The translations under genes were made by a program, and so were the position numbers. This document shows positions 16,597-25,791 of a stretch of DNA of 64,000 nucleotides, one piece after another. A model generated the notes under the pieces. It saw only the letters and a list, made by a program, of their open reading frames with translations, was not told where the DNA came from and did no database searches. This stretch comes from JAGNRR01 sp964409905 (GTDB lineage: Bacteria > Bacteroidota > Bacteroidia > Chitinophagales > Chitinophagaceae). Positions within the stretch are counted from its first letter, which is position 1. The number at the start of each line of letters is the position of its first letter. Location of the stretch: the NCBI GenBank assembly GCA_964409905.1, contig CAYPET010000008.1, positions 37,776-101,775 of the forward strand, given 5' to 3'.

Positions 16597-17220
16597 TTAT
16601 TGCCTCACAAATTGTTCTAATAAATATTCAATATTAGCGTATGTGTTTTGCATTTTTTTTGGCACAGACTCTCTTGACACCCATTCTGCCTTGCTAATTC
16701 CTTCTTCGGCCTGCGGCTTTAGGTCATCTTTTTCAGCCGACATCTCAAACCAATCAGTCCGTTTTAAAATCCAACGTTCTTGCAAGATATAAATATGATA
16801 AGTAGATAAAATAAACCGTTTTAGTTGCAGGCTATGCACACCCGTTTCTTCTTCCACTTCCCTTACCGCACAAGCCTCTATTTCTTCACCCGCATCTAAT
16901 TTACCTTTTGGCAAATCCCATTTACCCAATCGCATAATCATCAATAGTTCATCATTCACATTCCAAACCACACCACCCGCAGCTTGCAACGAATCAAACT
17001 CGTTAATGAATTTTGCCAAAGCCATATCCGGCTGCACCTGCCACACTAAATTATCAAAAGTTGTGACAGCAAACTGTTCAAATAAGGCTAACACACCTGA
17101 TTCGATTTTCTTGTTCATTACCCAAGCATTGCTTAATCCATTATTATTGATTAGTTCAAGTGCATTTTCTGTCAAAAAAATACATTGTTTGTTATAATAT
17201 ATCCGAACGGAATCTTTCAT
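16597..17220 (-). CDS. NUDIX hydrolase
   Basis: A 207-residue protein. The Nudix box G-x5-E-x7-REVEEETGV spans residues 106-128 and is complete. The ~80-residue N-terminal extension precedes AAGGVVWN, the usual start of the fold, and is seen in Bacteroidota relatives. WDLPKGKL is typical of diadenosine-polyphosphate or mRNA-cap-like Nudix enzymes, but the substrate cannot be read from sequence. It is divergent from pyrE with 29 bases between starts. Confidence 0.92.
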   Translation of the reverse strand: MKDSVRIYYNKQCIFLTENALELINNNGLSNAWVMNKKIESGVLALFEQFAVTTFDNLVWQVQPDMALAKFINEFDSLQAAGGVVWNVNDELLMIMRLGKWDLPKGKLDAGEEIEACAVREVEEETGVHSLQLKRFILSTYHIYILQERWILKRTDWFEMSAEKDDLKPQAEEGISKAEWVSRESVPKKMQNTYANIEYLLEQFVRQ

Positions 17221-17237
17221 TTATCAATTTATCATTT

Positions 17238-17245
17238 TAGGTTTG
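17238..17245 (+). promoter_or_regulatory. Promoter of pyrE (-7 TAGGTTTG)
   Basis: An exact TAnnTTTG match with TTTC (three of four to the -33 TTTG) 19 bases upstream at 17215-17218. It ends four bases before the GTG start of pyrE, so the mRNA should begin at or about the start codon. Confidence 0.6.
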
Positions 17246-17249
17246 CGCT

Positions 17250-17879
17250 GTGCAAAGAGAACAACGAATAGCCGAAAAGTTATTACAAATTCAAGCTGTA
17301 AAACTACAACCACAAGCCCCATTTACTTGGGCCAGTGGTTGGAAAAGTCCCATATATTGTGATAATCGAAAAATATTATCGTACCCACACATACGCGACT
17401 TTGTAAAAAGTGAACTATCCAATTTAGTTTTCTCCGAGTTTCCTGATGCTGAAGTGATTGCGGGGGTAGCCACAGCAGGTATCCCGCATGGAGCGCTGGT
17501 AGCAGACTTGCTAAAAATGCCTTTTGTATATGTACGTTCCAAGCCAAAAGCGCATGGCATGGGCAATCAGATAGAAGGGCACTTGGAGGCTGGCAAACGA
17601 GTATTGGTTATCGAAGACCTTATCTCTACCGGCAAAAGCAGTATGGAAGCTATTGTAGCACTTCGTGATGCAGGTGCAAAAATTGAAGGTCTTTGTTCGG
17701 TTTTCACATATGGTTTTGACATTGCTGCCAAATTATTTGAGAAAGAACAAATACCGACACGTAGTTTGAGCAACTATAATGCGCTCCTTGAGGTAGCCTT
17801 GGCGCAGCATTTAATTCAGGCTGAAGACATGGAAATTCTGCAAACCTGGAGAGAACAGCCTGAAACATGGGGACATTAG
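17250..17879 (+). CDS. pyrE: Orotate phosphoribosyltransferase
   Basis: PyrE joins orotate and PRPP to make OMP in pyrimidine synthesis. The 209-residue product has FTWASGWKSPIYCDNRK near the N-terminus and the PRPP-binding loop VLVIEDLISTGKSS at about 120-133. The start is GTG at 17250; no ATG lies nearby in frame and the N-terminus has normal length. It ends two bases before the stop of the convergent glycyl-tRNA synthetase. Confidence 0.96.
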   Translation: MQREQRIAEKLLQIQAVKLQPQAPFTWASGWKSPIYCDNRKILSYPHIRDFVKSELSNLVFSEFPDAEVIAGVATAGIPHGALVADLLKMPFVYVRSKPKAHGMGNQIEGHLEAGKRVLVIEDLISTGKSSMEAIVALRDAGAKIEGLCSVFTYGFDIAAKLFEKEQIPTRSLSNYNALLEVALAQHLIQAEDMEILQTWREQPETWGH

Positions 17880-17881
17880 CA

Positions 17882-19339
17882 CTACCCTATTGCTTCTAAT
17901 ACTACATTTTTTACCGAGTCTATCGCTATACGTTCTTGTTGCATGGAGTCGCGATATCGAATGGTCACTGTGTTATCCTCCAATGTTTGATGGTCGATAG
18001 TTACGCAAAAAGGAGTGCCCAAAGCATCTTGAATACGATATCGTTTACCTATTGCATTTTTTTCTTCGTAAAAACAATTAAATGTATCCTGACATGTCGA
18101 AAGTAATTCCATTGCTTTTTCTGGCAGGCCGTCTTTTTTCAGCAAAGGCAAAATGGCCAATTTGATTGGTGCCAGGCGCGGTGGTATTCGCAGCACTTTT
18201 CTGCTGTCTTTTTTATCATCAGTGCTCAAATCTTCTTCGTCGTATGCTTCGCTTAGCACCATTAAAACAGTTCTATCCAATCCAATAGAAGTTTCAATCA
18301 CGTAAGGAATATAATTACCATAGGCTTTGCCGGTTTCGGGGTCTATATCATTGTCAAAATACTGTTGCTTTTTTTTGCTAAAAAGCTGATGTTGCTGCAG
18401 ATCAAAATCTGTGCGTGAATGTATTCCTTCCACCTCTTTGAATCCAAACGGAAATTCATATTCGATATCACAAGCTGCATCAGCATAATGAGCCAATTTT
18501 ACATGGTCGTGGAATCGTTGCTTTTCGGTGGGTATGCCCAATTCGCGGTGCCATGCGCTGCGTTTTTCTTTCCAGTATTCATACCATTCTTTTTGCGTGC
18601 CGGGCCGCACAAAAAACTGCATTTCCATTTGTTCAAACTCACGCATTCTGAAAATAAACTGCCGTGCCACGATTTCATTTCTGAATGCCTTACCGGTTTG
18701 GGCAATACCAAAAGGTATTTTTTGCCTAGCCGTTTTTTGAACGTTAAGAAAATTCACGAAGATGCCTTGTGCAGTTTCTGGCCGTAAATAAATTTCATTG
18801 GCCTCTTCGGCTACCGAGCCCACCTGCGTTGCAAACATCAAATTAAATTGCCTGATGTCTGTCCAATTACATGTTTGACTAACCGGACATTGAATTTCGT
18901 TCTTTTCAATAAGTGTTTTTAACCCGACAAAATCGTCAGCCTCTAGCAAGCTTTCCATTTCGGCCAACAAATTGTTTGCCTTTTCATTCTCCCCTTTTTC
19001 GGTCAACTCATCAGCCTTTTGCTCTATTAGATGATCAACCCGATAGCGCTTTTTACTATCCCTATTGTCAATTAGGGGGTCAGAGAAGCTGTCCACATGC
19101 CCGCTGGCCTTCCAAGTGGTAGGATGCATAAAAATAGCCGCATCAATACCAACAATATTTTGGTTGTGATACACCATTGTCTTCCACCACCATTCACGGA
19201 TATTTTTTTTCAACTCAACACCCCAAGGACCATAATCATATACGGCTTGCAAACCGTCATAGATTTCACTAGATTGAAAAACAAAACCATATTCTTTACA
19301 ATGTGCTATTAAAGCTTGCCACTTATTGTTTTCTGCCAT
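17882..19339 (-). CDS. glyQS: Glycine--tRNA ligase, eukaryote-like dimeric form
   Basis: A 485-residue class II synthetase of the alpha-2 type used by Bacteroidota, not the alpha2-beta2 GlyQ/GlyS form of E. coli. It shows the N-terminal catalytic motif VFQSSEIYDGLQAVYDYGPWG, motif 2 around FRNEIVARQFIFRMREFEQMEMQFF, motif 3 in ETSIGLDRTVLM, and a C-terminal anticodon-binding domain. The frame is open to 19378 but the ATG at 19339 gives the usual MAENN start. It has its own 145-base upstream gap. Confidence 0.96.
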   Translation of the reverse strand: MAENNKWQALIAHCKEYGFVFQSSEIYDGLQAVYDYGPWGVELKKNIREWWWKTMVYHNQNIVGIDAAIFMHPTTWKASGHVDSFSDPLIDNRDSKKRYRVDHLIEQKADELTEKGENEKANNLLAEMESLLEADDFVGLKTLIEKNEIQCPVSQTCNWTDIRQFNLMFATQVGSVAEEANEIYLRPETAQGIFVNFLNVQKTARQKIPFGIAQTGKAFRNEIVARQFIFRMREFEQMEMQFFVRPGTQKEWYEYWKEKRSAWHRELGIPTEKQRFHDHVKLAHYADAACDIEYEFPFGFKEVEGIHSRTDFDLQQHQLFSKKKQQYFDNDIDPETGKAYGNYIPYVIETSIGLDRTVLMVLSEAYDEEDLSTDDKKDSRKVLRIPPRLAPIKLAILPLLKKDGLPEKAMELLSTCQDTFNCFYEEKNAIGKRYRIQDALGTPFCVTIDHQTLEDNTVTIRYRDSMQQERIAIDSVKNVVLEAIG

Positions 19340-19484
19340 AAGACGGCGAAGATAAAGTTTGCTGCGCTGAAATTTCAAGAATCAAATGTCAAACCTGCTT
19401 TGTTAGGTATTGGTTCTTGAAAAATATTTTCTACTTCATTTCGTTCAAATGCTTACATTCAACTTTAGAAATACAGGATAAAAA

Positions 19485-21041
19485 ATGGAGCATCATCAGT
19501 TGGCACAATTGCATCGCATTCAAGCTTTTGAAGGCAAATACCCCAAACAGTTGTGGTATTTATTTTTCTCTGAAATGTGGGAGCGTTTTAGCTTTTACGG
19601 CATGCGAGGCATGCTTACTTTTTTTATGGTTCACCAGCTTTTTTTAAGTGAAACAGCTGCCAATTTGCAATATGGCGCCACACAGGCTTGGGTTTATGCC
19701 TTTACTTTTATTGGTGGTTTATTTGCAGATAAGATATTGGGATTTCGGAAATCGCTCTTTTGGGGTGGTCTACTTATGATAGCCGGTAGCCTTATTTTAG
19801 TCATTGATCCAAAGGCATTTTTCTTTTTGGGTATTAGCTTCCTTATAGTGGGTACAGGTTTTTTTAAGCCCAATATTTCAACTATGGTTGGGGCGCTGTA
19901 TGCCGATGGCGATGTGCGTAGGGATGCTGGTTTTTCGCTTTTTTATTCGGGCATCAACATTGGTGCATTGTTGGGCGGCTATGCCTGCATTGCCATCGGA
20001 AAAGGTAATTTGTTTGCTTCTTTCATACCCGAGCATTTGCGCTGGAATGCAGCATTTGGGCTTGTCGCGCTGGTAATGAGCATTAGTCTGTTCACTTTCG
20101 TTTATACGCGTAAAACGCTTGGCCCAATAGGCCTCTCCCCGCTTGAAAGTAGCCAGCTTGACGATACGATGTTGGAAGAAAATCAAGTAGCTTATAAAGG
20201 CAAAAAGTGGTACGAATATCTTGTCTATGCCGGCGCATTGCTGTGCGTGCCAATCATTATGGTGATGGTAGCCAATACGCGTTATACTGATTGGTTTATG
20301 TACGTGATAGGCCCATTTAGTCTGCTTTATTTATTTTTTGAAATGCGTAAAGAAACATTAGCGGCGACAAAAAAACTATGGGCAGCCTTGCTGTTCATCA
20401 TTTTTTCAATTATTTTTTGGGCCATTTTTGAGCAGGCCGGTGGTTCCTTGTCTTTGTTTGCAGCCAATAACCTGGACGATAAGTTGTTTGGTACTATCAC
20501 ACTTGACCCCAATGGGGTAAACAATGCAGCAAACTCGTTGTTCGTAATCATTTTTGCGCCATTGGTTGGTATTGCCTGGATAGCAATGGCAAAAAGAAAG
20601 ATAGAACCCAATACGGTGATTAAATTTGGCTTAGGCTTTTTGTTTCTCGGTTTGGCATTTTATGCCTTTTATGCCACACGCTTTTTTGCCGGCATTAATG
20701 GCATGACCTCCTTAGATATTTTTACATTGGCCTATTTTGTAGTAACCTTTGGCGAATTGTGTTTGTCACCCATTGGCTTATCTATCATGACTAAGCTATC
20801 ACCAAAAAGACTGCAAGGTTTAATGATGGGTATGTGGTTTCTGGCCAGTGCTTATGGGCAATATGTGGCAGGTCTTTTTGGAGCCAGTATTGTGAGTGAA
20901 AATCCCGATGCGACAACTATGGACAAATTAATTTCATATACAGCGGGATACAAACAGTTTGCTATTTATGCCATTATTGCCGGTGTCATACTTATTGCCA
21001 TTTCACCATTAATGCGCAAATTAATGGGTGATGTAAAATAA
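19485..21041 (+). CDS. POT family proton-coupled peptide transporter
   Basis: A 518-residue transporter of the POT/PTR2 branch of the MFS. The proton-coupling signature ExxERFxFYG is present at residues 30-39 (EMWERFSFYG). The protein has twelve to fourteen helices, the PTR2 motif GFFKPNISTMVGALY, and a C-terminal FGELCLSPIGLSIMTKLSPKR. It should import di- and tripeptides. It faces a second POT gene across a terminator. The two differ enough to be old paralogues rather than a recent duplication. Confidence 0.94.
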   Translation: MEHHQLAQLHRIQAFEGKYPKQLWYLFFSEMWERFSFYGMRGMLTFFMVHQLFLSETAANLQYGATQAWVYAFTFIGGLFADKILGFRKSLFWGGLLMIAGSLILVIDPKAFFFLGISFLIVGTGFFKPNISTMVGALYADGDVRRDAGFSLFYSGINIGALLGGYACIAIGKGNLFASFIPEHLRWNAAFGLVALVMSISLFTFVYTRKTLGPIGLSPLESSQLDDTMLEENQVAYKGKKWYEYLVYAGALLCVPIIMVMVANTRYTDWFMYVIGPFSLLYLFFEMRKETLAATKKLWAALLFIIFSIIFWAIFEQAGGSLSLFAANNLDDKLFGTITLDPNGVNNAANSLFVIIFAPLVGIAWIAMAKRKIEPNTVIKFGLGFLFLGLAFYAFYATRFFAGINGMTSLDIFTLAYFVVTFGELCLSPIGLSIMTKLSPKRLQGLMMGMWFLASAYGQYVAGLFGASIVSENPDATTMDKLISYTAGYKQFAIYAIIAGVILIAISPLMRKLMGDVK

Positions 21042-21050
21042 TACTCCCCA

Positions 21051-21083
21051 AAAAAAAGCTCCATTCGTATTAATAATGGAGCT
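21051..21083 (-). terminator. Intrinsic terminator between the two POT genes
   Basis: A perfect 9-bp stem (21057-21065 with 21075-21083) and 9-base loop. On the minus strand it is followed by an unbroken U tract, so it ends the minus-strand POT transcript; the stem can also slow plus-strand transcription. Confidence 0.85.
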
Positions 21084-21107
21084 ACTAAATTTTATATCAC
21101 TAATTGC

Positions 21108-22685
21108 TTACTCTACGCCGTGCATCAATTTCTTAATTGGTTTATTGAAGACAATAACCAATATACCAATGGCAATTAACACATAGGCAAGTGTTTCGAA
21201 AACGCTCGTATAGCTTGCTAAGCCAATAGCCGGATCGACAGTTTCACCTGCTTCAGCATGACCTCCGGTTAGCGCAGCGATTTTACCGCCTACATAATTT
21301 GCCATAGCAAAACTCAAGAACCAGGCACCCATTGCCGTGCCGGCCAGTTTTTTCGGTGACAATTTTGTAACCATAGATAAACCAATAGGTGAAATAAATA
21401 ATTCACCGGTGGTGTGTAATAAATATAAAAATACGATGGTTAGAAAGGGTACCTGATAAGCATCGTTTACAAATAACAGCGCTACTTTGGTTACAAGAAA
21501 GCCAAGTGCCAACTGTATAAATGCCAATCCGAACTTAACAGGGATGCTTGGATTTTTACCAATTTTAGAAAGCTTAACCCACATTACAGAGAACAAAGAG
21601 CCAAAGATGACAATGAATAGAGGATTGAAAAATTGAGTCATTGATGCCGGCATCGTCCAACCGAAAAGGTTTCTATCAATATTCCGATCAGCGAATAATG
21701 TGAGCGAAGTGCCTGCTTGTTCAAAACATGCCCAAAACACGATATTCACTATCATCAGCAGCACAAGCGCAATCATCCTGTCGCGCCATACGGCCATAGG
21801 GCTTGTTGCTCCTTTGGTCTTCAACAAACTATCTATTTCGTTACGCTCAAGCATATCCTTGTCAGCCTTGCTTCCCGCTATTAACAACTGAGCACTGATT
21901 AGTATAAATAAGGCCAATAAAATATAATCCATCAATTCATTGTGCTGTATCAAAAAATAACACAAGGGAACCAATATTAAAGACCCTACTGTTATGACTT
22001 GTATCATATTCAACGGACCCAGTACTTTTTTTAAGCCAGCCTCTTGAAAGTCTACTCCCGGTGCGCGCGAAAAATTTTCTCTCCCGCTCCAAAATATCAA
22101 AAAGCCAGCCAGCATGCCAATACCAGCGAGACCAAAGCCATATTTAAACCCATAGGTTTCGCCTACATAAGCCACGACAGTTGTAGCTAAAAAAGCACCT
22201 ATATTGATACCTATGTAAAAAATGGTAAAGCCACTATCTCGCCGAGGATCCCCATCCCGATATAGTTTACCAACAATGGTAGAAATATTTGCTTTAAAAT
22301 AGCCATTGCCTACAATCAGTGCGCCCATCCCTATCAACAAGGCACTCTCAGTACCACCTAATATTAAAAACTCGCCGATAGCCATGAGGATTGCGCCCAA
22401 TAGCACCGCATATCGATATCCAAGATATTGATCTGCCATGCGACCACCGAGTATAGGTGCGGCATATACTAAGGCCGTATAAGATCCATATATCAAAGAA
22501 GCTTCTGCATCACCCTTCATTAAAGATTTTACCAAATACAATGTAAGCAAAACGCGCATACCGTAATAACAGAATCGCTCCCACATTTCAGAAAAGAATA
22601 AGGTCATTAATCCCTTAGGATGTCCCGAGTTGGTCTCTGGCCACTGATCGTCTTTGTTTTCTTCAAGTAATACTTCTTGACTCAT
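21108..22685 (-). CDS. POT family proton-coupled peptide transporter (second copy)
   Basis: A 525-residue POT transporter with the signature EMWERFCYYG at residues 33-42 and KANISTIVGKLYRDGDPRRDSGFTIFYIGINIGA. It has the FISPIGLSMVTKLSPKKLAGTAMG motif near the C-terminus. Compared with its plus-strand neighbour it has a longer loop between helices 6 and 7. Its 3' end is followed by a strong terminator. Peptide uptake is the expected role. Confidence 0.94.
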   Translation of the reverse strand: MSQEVLLEENKDDQWPETNSGHPKGLMTLFFSEMWERFCYYGMRVLLTLYLVKSLMKGDAEASLIYGSYTALVYAAPILGGRMADQYLGYRYAVLLGAILMAIGEFLILGGTESALLIGMGALIVGNGYFKANISTIVGKLYRDGDPRRDSGFTIFYIGINIGAFLATTVVAYVGETYGFKYGFGLAGIGMLAGFLIFWSGRENFSRAPGVDFQEAGLKKVLGPLNMIQVITVGSLILVPLCYFLIQHNELMDYILLALFILISAQLLIAGSKADKDMLERNEIDSLLKTKGATSPMAVWRDRMIALVLLMIVNIVFWACFEQAGTSLTLFADRNIDRNLFGWTMPASMTQFFNPLFIVIFGSLFSVMWVKLSKIGKNPSIPVKFGLAFIQLALGFLVTKVALLFVNDAYQVPFLTIVFLYLLHTTGELFISPIGLSMVTKLSPKKLAGTAMGAWFLSFAMANYVGGKIAALTGGHAEAGETVDPAIGLASYTSVFETLAYVLIAIGILVIVFNKPIKKLMHGVE

Positions 22686-22809
22686 AGAATTTATTTTGCG
22701 TGTTAAATTAAGGTATTTGCTTCAGTATAAAGCCTTTATTAACCGATTTTTGAATAAAAGAAATTGAAATGCTTTTCACGGCAATCAATTATTGCTAATG
22801 CCTAAGTAT

Positions 22810-24075
22810 ATGAATAGACAATCCTTATCACTCTTTTTTATAATCGTTTGCTGTATGCTAGCGGCTTGTACAAAAGAACAAAACGAATTTGTGACTGTTG
22901 CAGATGGCATCTTTTTTCAAGGAACAAAACCTTACAAATACATTGGTTGCAACTACTGGTACGGAGGGTACATAGCACATGATACATCCCGAGTAAAAAA
23001 TGAATTAGACTTTCTAAAACAACAAGGAATAAGCAATCTGCGGGTCTTTTTATGTGGCGAAGGTGACCAGCAATATCCATATCGCATCTATCCCAGTCTG
23101 CAACAAAAACCAGCTGCTTATGACGAAACGCTATTGCAAGGTTTTGATATTTTTTTGAGCGAAGTGGCAAAACGTAATATGCAGGTTGTTTTTGTATTGA
23201 ATAACAATTGGGAGTGGAGTGGTGGTTTTGGTCAATATTTGGAGTGGTCAGGTAAGGGGAAGCCTCCTCTGCCAAAAACAGCAGATTGGGATTGGAATGC
23301 TTACTGCCATTACATCGCACAATTTTACTCTTGCCAAGAATGCATTGCCTTGTCCAACAATTGGATTCGGCATGTGGTAAGTCGTACAAACACTGTTAAT
23401 GGTGTAGCCTATAAAGATGATACCCATATAATGGCCTGGGAATTAGCCAATGAACCACGACCTATGGACAGCGCTGCTACAGAAAATTATATACGATGGA
23501 CAGCCGAAACTGCAAGCCTGATTAAATCTTTGGATAAGAACCATTTGGTCACGATTGGTACAGAAGGTGTAATCAGCACTTTTTATAATGAAACCATTTA
23601 CGAACAGATACATGCCAATCCACATATTGATTATTTCACGCTTCATCTCTGGCCCAAAACATGGTTATGGTATAATGGCGATGATGCAGCTGCTGTGCGC
23701 GATACCACATTAGTTAAAACAAAAAATTACATTGAGCAGCACAGTCGTATAGCTGCCAGTTTAAAAAAACCATTAGTTATTGAAGAATTTGGTCTGCACC
23801 GAGATAAAAATTCATTTTCGCCCCTTGTCGACACAAAAAACCGAAATGCCTACTATAAATATGTTTTTGAAATCGGGAATGCCAACGCAGTGAGTGGATA
23901 TAACTTCTGGGGCTATGCCGGCCTGGAAGAAAATTTTAATGCCAAGGGCTTTATGCAAAAAGGCATGGAATACAGTGCGGACCCTCCGCAGGAAGAACAA
24001 GGACTTTATGCAGTTTACAAAACCGATAGCAGTACCTGGAGTGTCATTCGCAATGGGCTTTTATTACTGAAATGA
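22810..24075 (+). CDS. GH5-like glycoside hydrolase lipoprotein (mannanase-like)
   Basis: A 421-residue lipoprotein with lipobox LAAC (Cys 20), so it is probably anchored to the membrane. The catalytic domain resembles GH5_7-type beta-mannanases and related enzymes. The acid/base is Glu in WELANEPRP (about 215) and the nucleophile is Glu in LVIEEFGLHRD (about 326); aromatic residues WYGGY and YNFWGYAG fit the sugar groove. An ATG at 22798 is a possible alternative start. Its last 12 bases overlap the convergent cutC. The specific glycan is unknown, but nearby genes suggest glycoprotein or mannan-type chains. Confidence 0.88.
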   Translation: MNRQSLSLFFIIVCCMLAACTKEQNEFVTVADGIFFQGTKPYKYIGCNYWYGGYIAHDTSRVKNELDFLKQQGISNLRVFLCGEGDQQYPYRIYPSLQQKPAAYDETLLQGFDIFLSEVAKRNMQVVFVLNNNWEWSGGFGQYLEWSGKGKPPLPKTADWDWNAYCHYIAQFYSCQECIALSNNWIRHVVSRTNTVNGVAYKDDTHIMAWELANEPRPMDSAATENYIRWTAETASLIKSLDKNHLVTIGTEGVISTFYNETIYEQIHANPHIDYFTLHLWPKTWLWYNGDDAAAVRDTTLVKTKNYIEQHSRIAASLKKPLVIEEFGLHRDKNSFSPLVDTKNRNAYYKYVFEIGNANAVSGYNFWGYAGLEENFNAKGFMQKGMEYSADPPQEEQGLYAVYKTDSSTWSVIRNGLLLLK

Positions 24076-24768
24076 TTGCACCAATGCCTGAATACAACTG
24101 AAGTCACTCTGACTGTATGTGTCAGAAAAATGTTCGTTGGTTTTCACATCATGTGTTGCCATAACCTTGCAGGTGGCATGAATTTCGCTGGTGCCACAAA
24201 AAGCAGCAATATCACGTGCATTCTGTGGAGTAACTCCAGCCCCCGGCATGAAAATGATTTCACTGCCATATTGCCGCTGTAGTTGTTGTATAACGCTTTT
24301 TCCTGCGCTTACATTTTTATGTCCTCCGCTGGTTAATATCCTCTCAAAACCTAAATTGATGATATCCTCCGCAGCACCATGGAGATTTACAGTCCTATCA
24401 AAAGCACGATGAAAGGTTGCAGCCTTGTTACCCCAAAGCTGAAGCAAATCTGCGCAATGATCAACCGCTACCTGGCCTTCCGGATTTAATATACCTAATA
24501 CGATACCGTCAACACCAAGTTCTTTGCACATGGCAATATCCTCCCGCATAAGAGCAATTTCATCTAACGAATAAACAAAATCGCCACCGCGAGGTCGGAT
24601 CATGACATACACAGGAATACGAATTTCCTTTTTTACTCGGCTAATCATACCATAGGAAGGTGTGCACCCTCCTTCGGCTAAATTTTCAAAAAGCTCAATG
24701 CGGTTTGCGCCTGCTTGGTAGGCGTTCATGCATGATTGAAAGTTGTTACAAGCAATTTCTACAATCAT
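24064..24768 (-). CDS. cutC: CutC family protein
   Basis: A 234-residue TIM-barrel protein with the CutC signatures EIACNNFQSCMNAYQAGANRIEL, GGCTPSYGMI, VMIRPRGGDFVYS and TFHRAFD. CutC was tied to copper tolerance in E. coli, but that role is disputed and the pocket looks enzymatic. Here it is the last gene of an operon with glycosylasparaginase and GH20 hexosaminidase, starting inside the stop of the former (ATGA overlap). That context suggests a role in amino-sugar or glycopeptide metabolism rather than copper. Confidence 0.95.
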   Translation of the reverse strand: MIVEIACNNFQSCMNAYQAGANRIELFENLAEGGCTPSYGMISRVKKEIRIPVYVMIRPRGGDFVYSLDEIALMREDIAMCKELGVDGIVLGILNPEGQVAVDHCADLLQLWGNKAATFHRAFDRTVNLHGAAEDIINLGFERILTSGGHKNVSAGKSVIQQLQRQYGSEIIFMPGAGVTPQNARDIAAFCGTSEIHATCKVMATHDVKTNEHFSDTYSQSDFSCIQALVQSFQ

Positions 24769-25790
24769 TTCAATAAATAGTTGGCATCTACTTTAATATT
24801 ATCCAGCCGCGTTGATTGAACTCCAAAATCGAAGTTTTTCTGCAAGGCGTAACCTCCATATTCTCCTTTTTTGTTGAGCGCAATAAATCCAATTTGTATT
24901 TCTTCTGGCTTACGGGGAGTAATTTTCAAAATACGTTCGACGGCTTTTTTACAGGCATTTTCCGGGGTGTAGCCCTGTCGCATATATTCAACCACTAAAA
25001 AACTCCCACAAATTCTGATTACTTCCTCACCGTGTCCGGTAGCAGTGGCTGCGCCCACTTCATTATCAACGTACAGACCAGCCCCAATAATGGGCGAATC
25101 CCCCACACGACCCCGCATTTTAAAACCCATACCACTGGTGGTACATGCTCCACTTAAATTGCCAGCTGCATCCATAGCAATCATACCAATGGTGTCATGG
25201 TTCCACTCATCATCAATTTTGGTTGGCACGTCTGTTGGGCTTGCTTGTTCACCACGTTCAATGTTTATTTGAGGTTTATACTCACTTTTTTCCAACCACT
25301 TTTCGTACGCCTCTGCCGCATGCGGACTAAGCTCTTCTTTTTCGATAGGAAAACCTTGCTGCACAGCGAATTGTTGAGCACCTGCCCCAACGAGCATCAC
25401 ATGCGGTGTTTTTTCCATTACCGCACGTGCCACTTTTATTGGATTTTTAATACCTTCCAGAAATGCCACACTGCCGCATTGGCCCATATGATTCATTATG
25501 CTGGCATCAAGTGTGACGTATCCGTCTCTATCAGGATTGCCCCCTAACCCAACACAGCAATTCCCCCAATCATTTTCACTTACCATGACACCTTGTTGAA
25601 CAGCATCTAAGGCAGAACCCTTTTTTGTAAGCACCTCCCATGCCGCACGGTTGGCCGATGTTGATTGGTTATACCAAGTACTCAATACAATGGCTTGATT
25701 TTTTTCCGGCACATTAGCATGGCTATATTTTCGTGTGGCGAAAAATGCACCACTTAGTCCTAATATTTTTAATACTTCTCTTCTGTTCAT
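24765..25790 (-). CDS. N4-(beta-N-acetylglucosaminyl)-L-asparaginase
   Basis: A 341-residue Ntn hydrolase precursor that splits the GlcNAc-Asn bond. It matures by cutting itself at Asp199-Thr200 (HDTIGMIA), with Thr 200 as nucleophile; the following NLSGACTTSGMGFKMRGRVGDSPIIGAG is typical. The N-terminus MNRREVLKILGLSG is a twin-arginine signal (RRxxLK), so it is exported folded, as in the Elizabethkingia (Flavobacterium) enzyme. It starts one base after the GH20 stop and overlaps cutC by four bases. Confidence 0.95.
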   Translation of the reverse strand: MNRREVLKILGLSGAFFATRKYSHANVPEKNQAIVLSTWYNQSTSANRAAWEVLTKKGSALDAVQQGVMVSENDWGNCCVGLGGNPDRDGYVTLDASIMNHMGQCGSVAFLEGIKNPIKVARAVMEKTPHVMLVGAGAQQFAVQQGFPIEKEELSPHAAEAYEKWLEKSEYKPQINIERGEQASPTDVPTKIDDEWNHDTIGMIAMDAAGNLSGACTTSGMGFKMRGRVGDSPIIGAGLYVDNEVGAATATGHGEEVIRICGSFLVVEYMRQGYTPENACKKAVERILKITPRKPEEIQIGFIALNKKGEYGGYALQKNFDFGVQSTRLDNIKVDANYLLK

Positions 25791-25791
25791 G

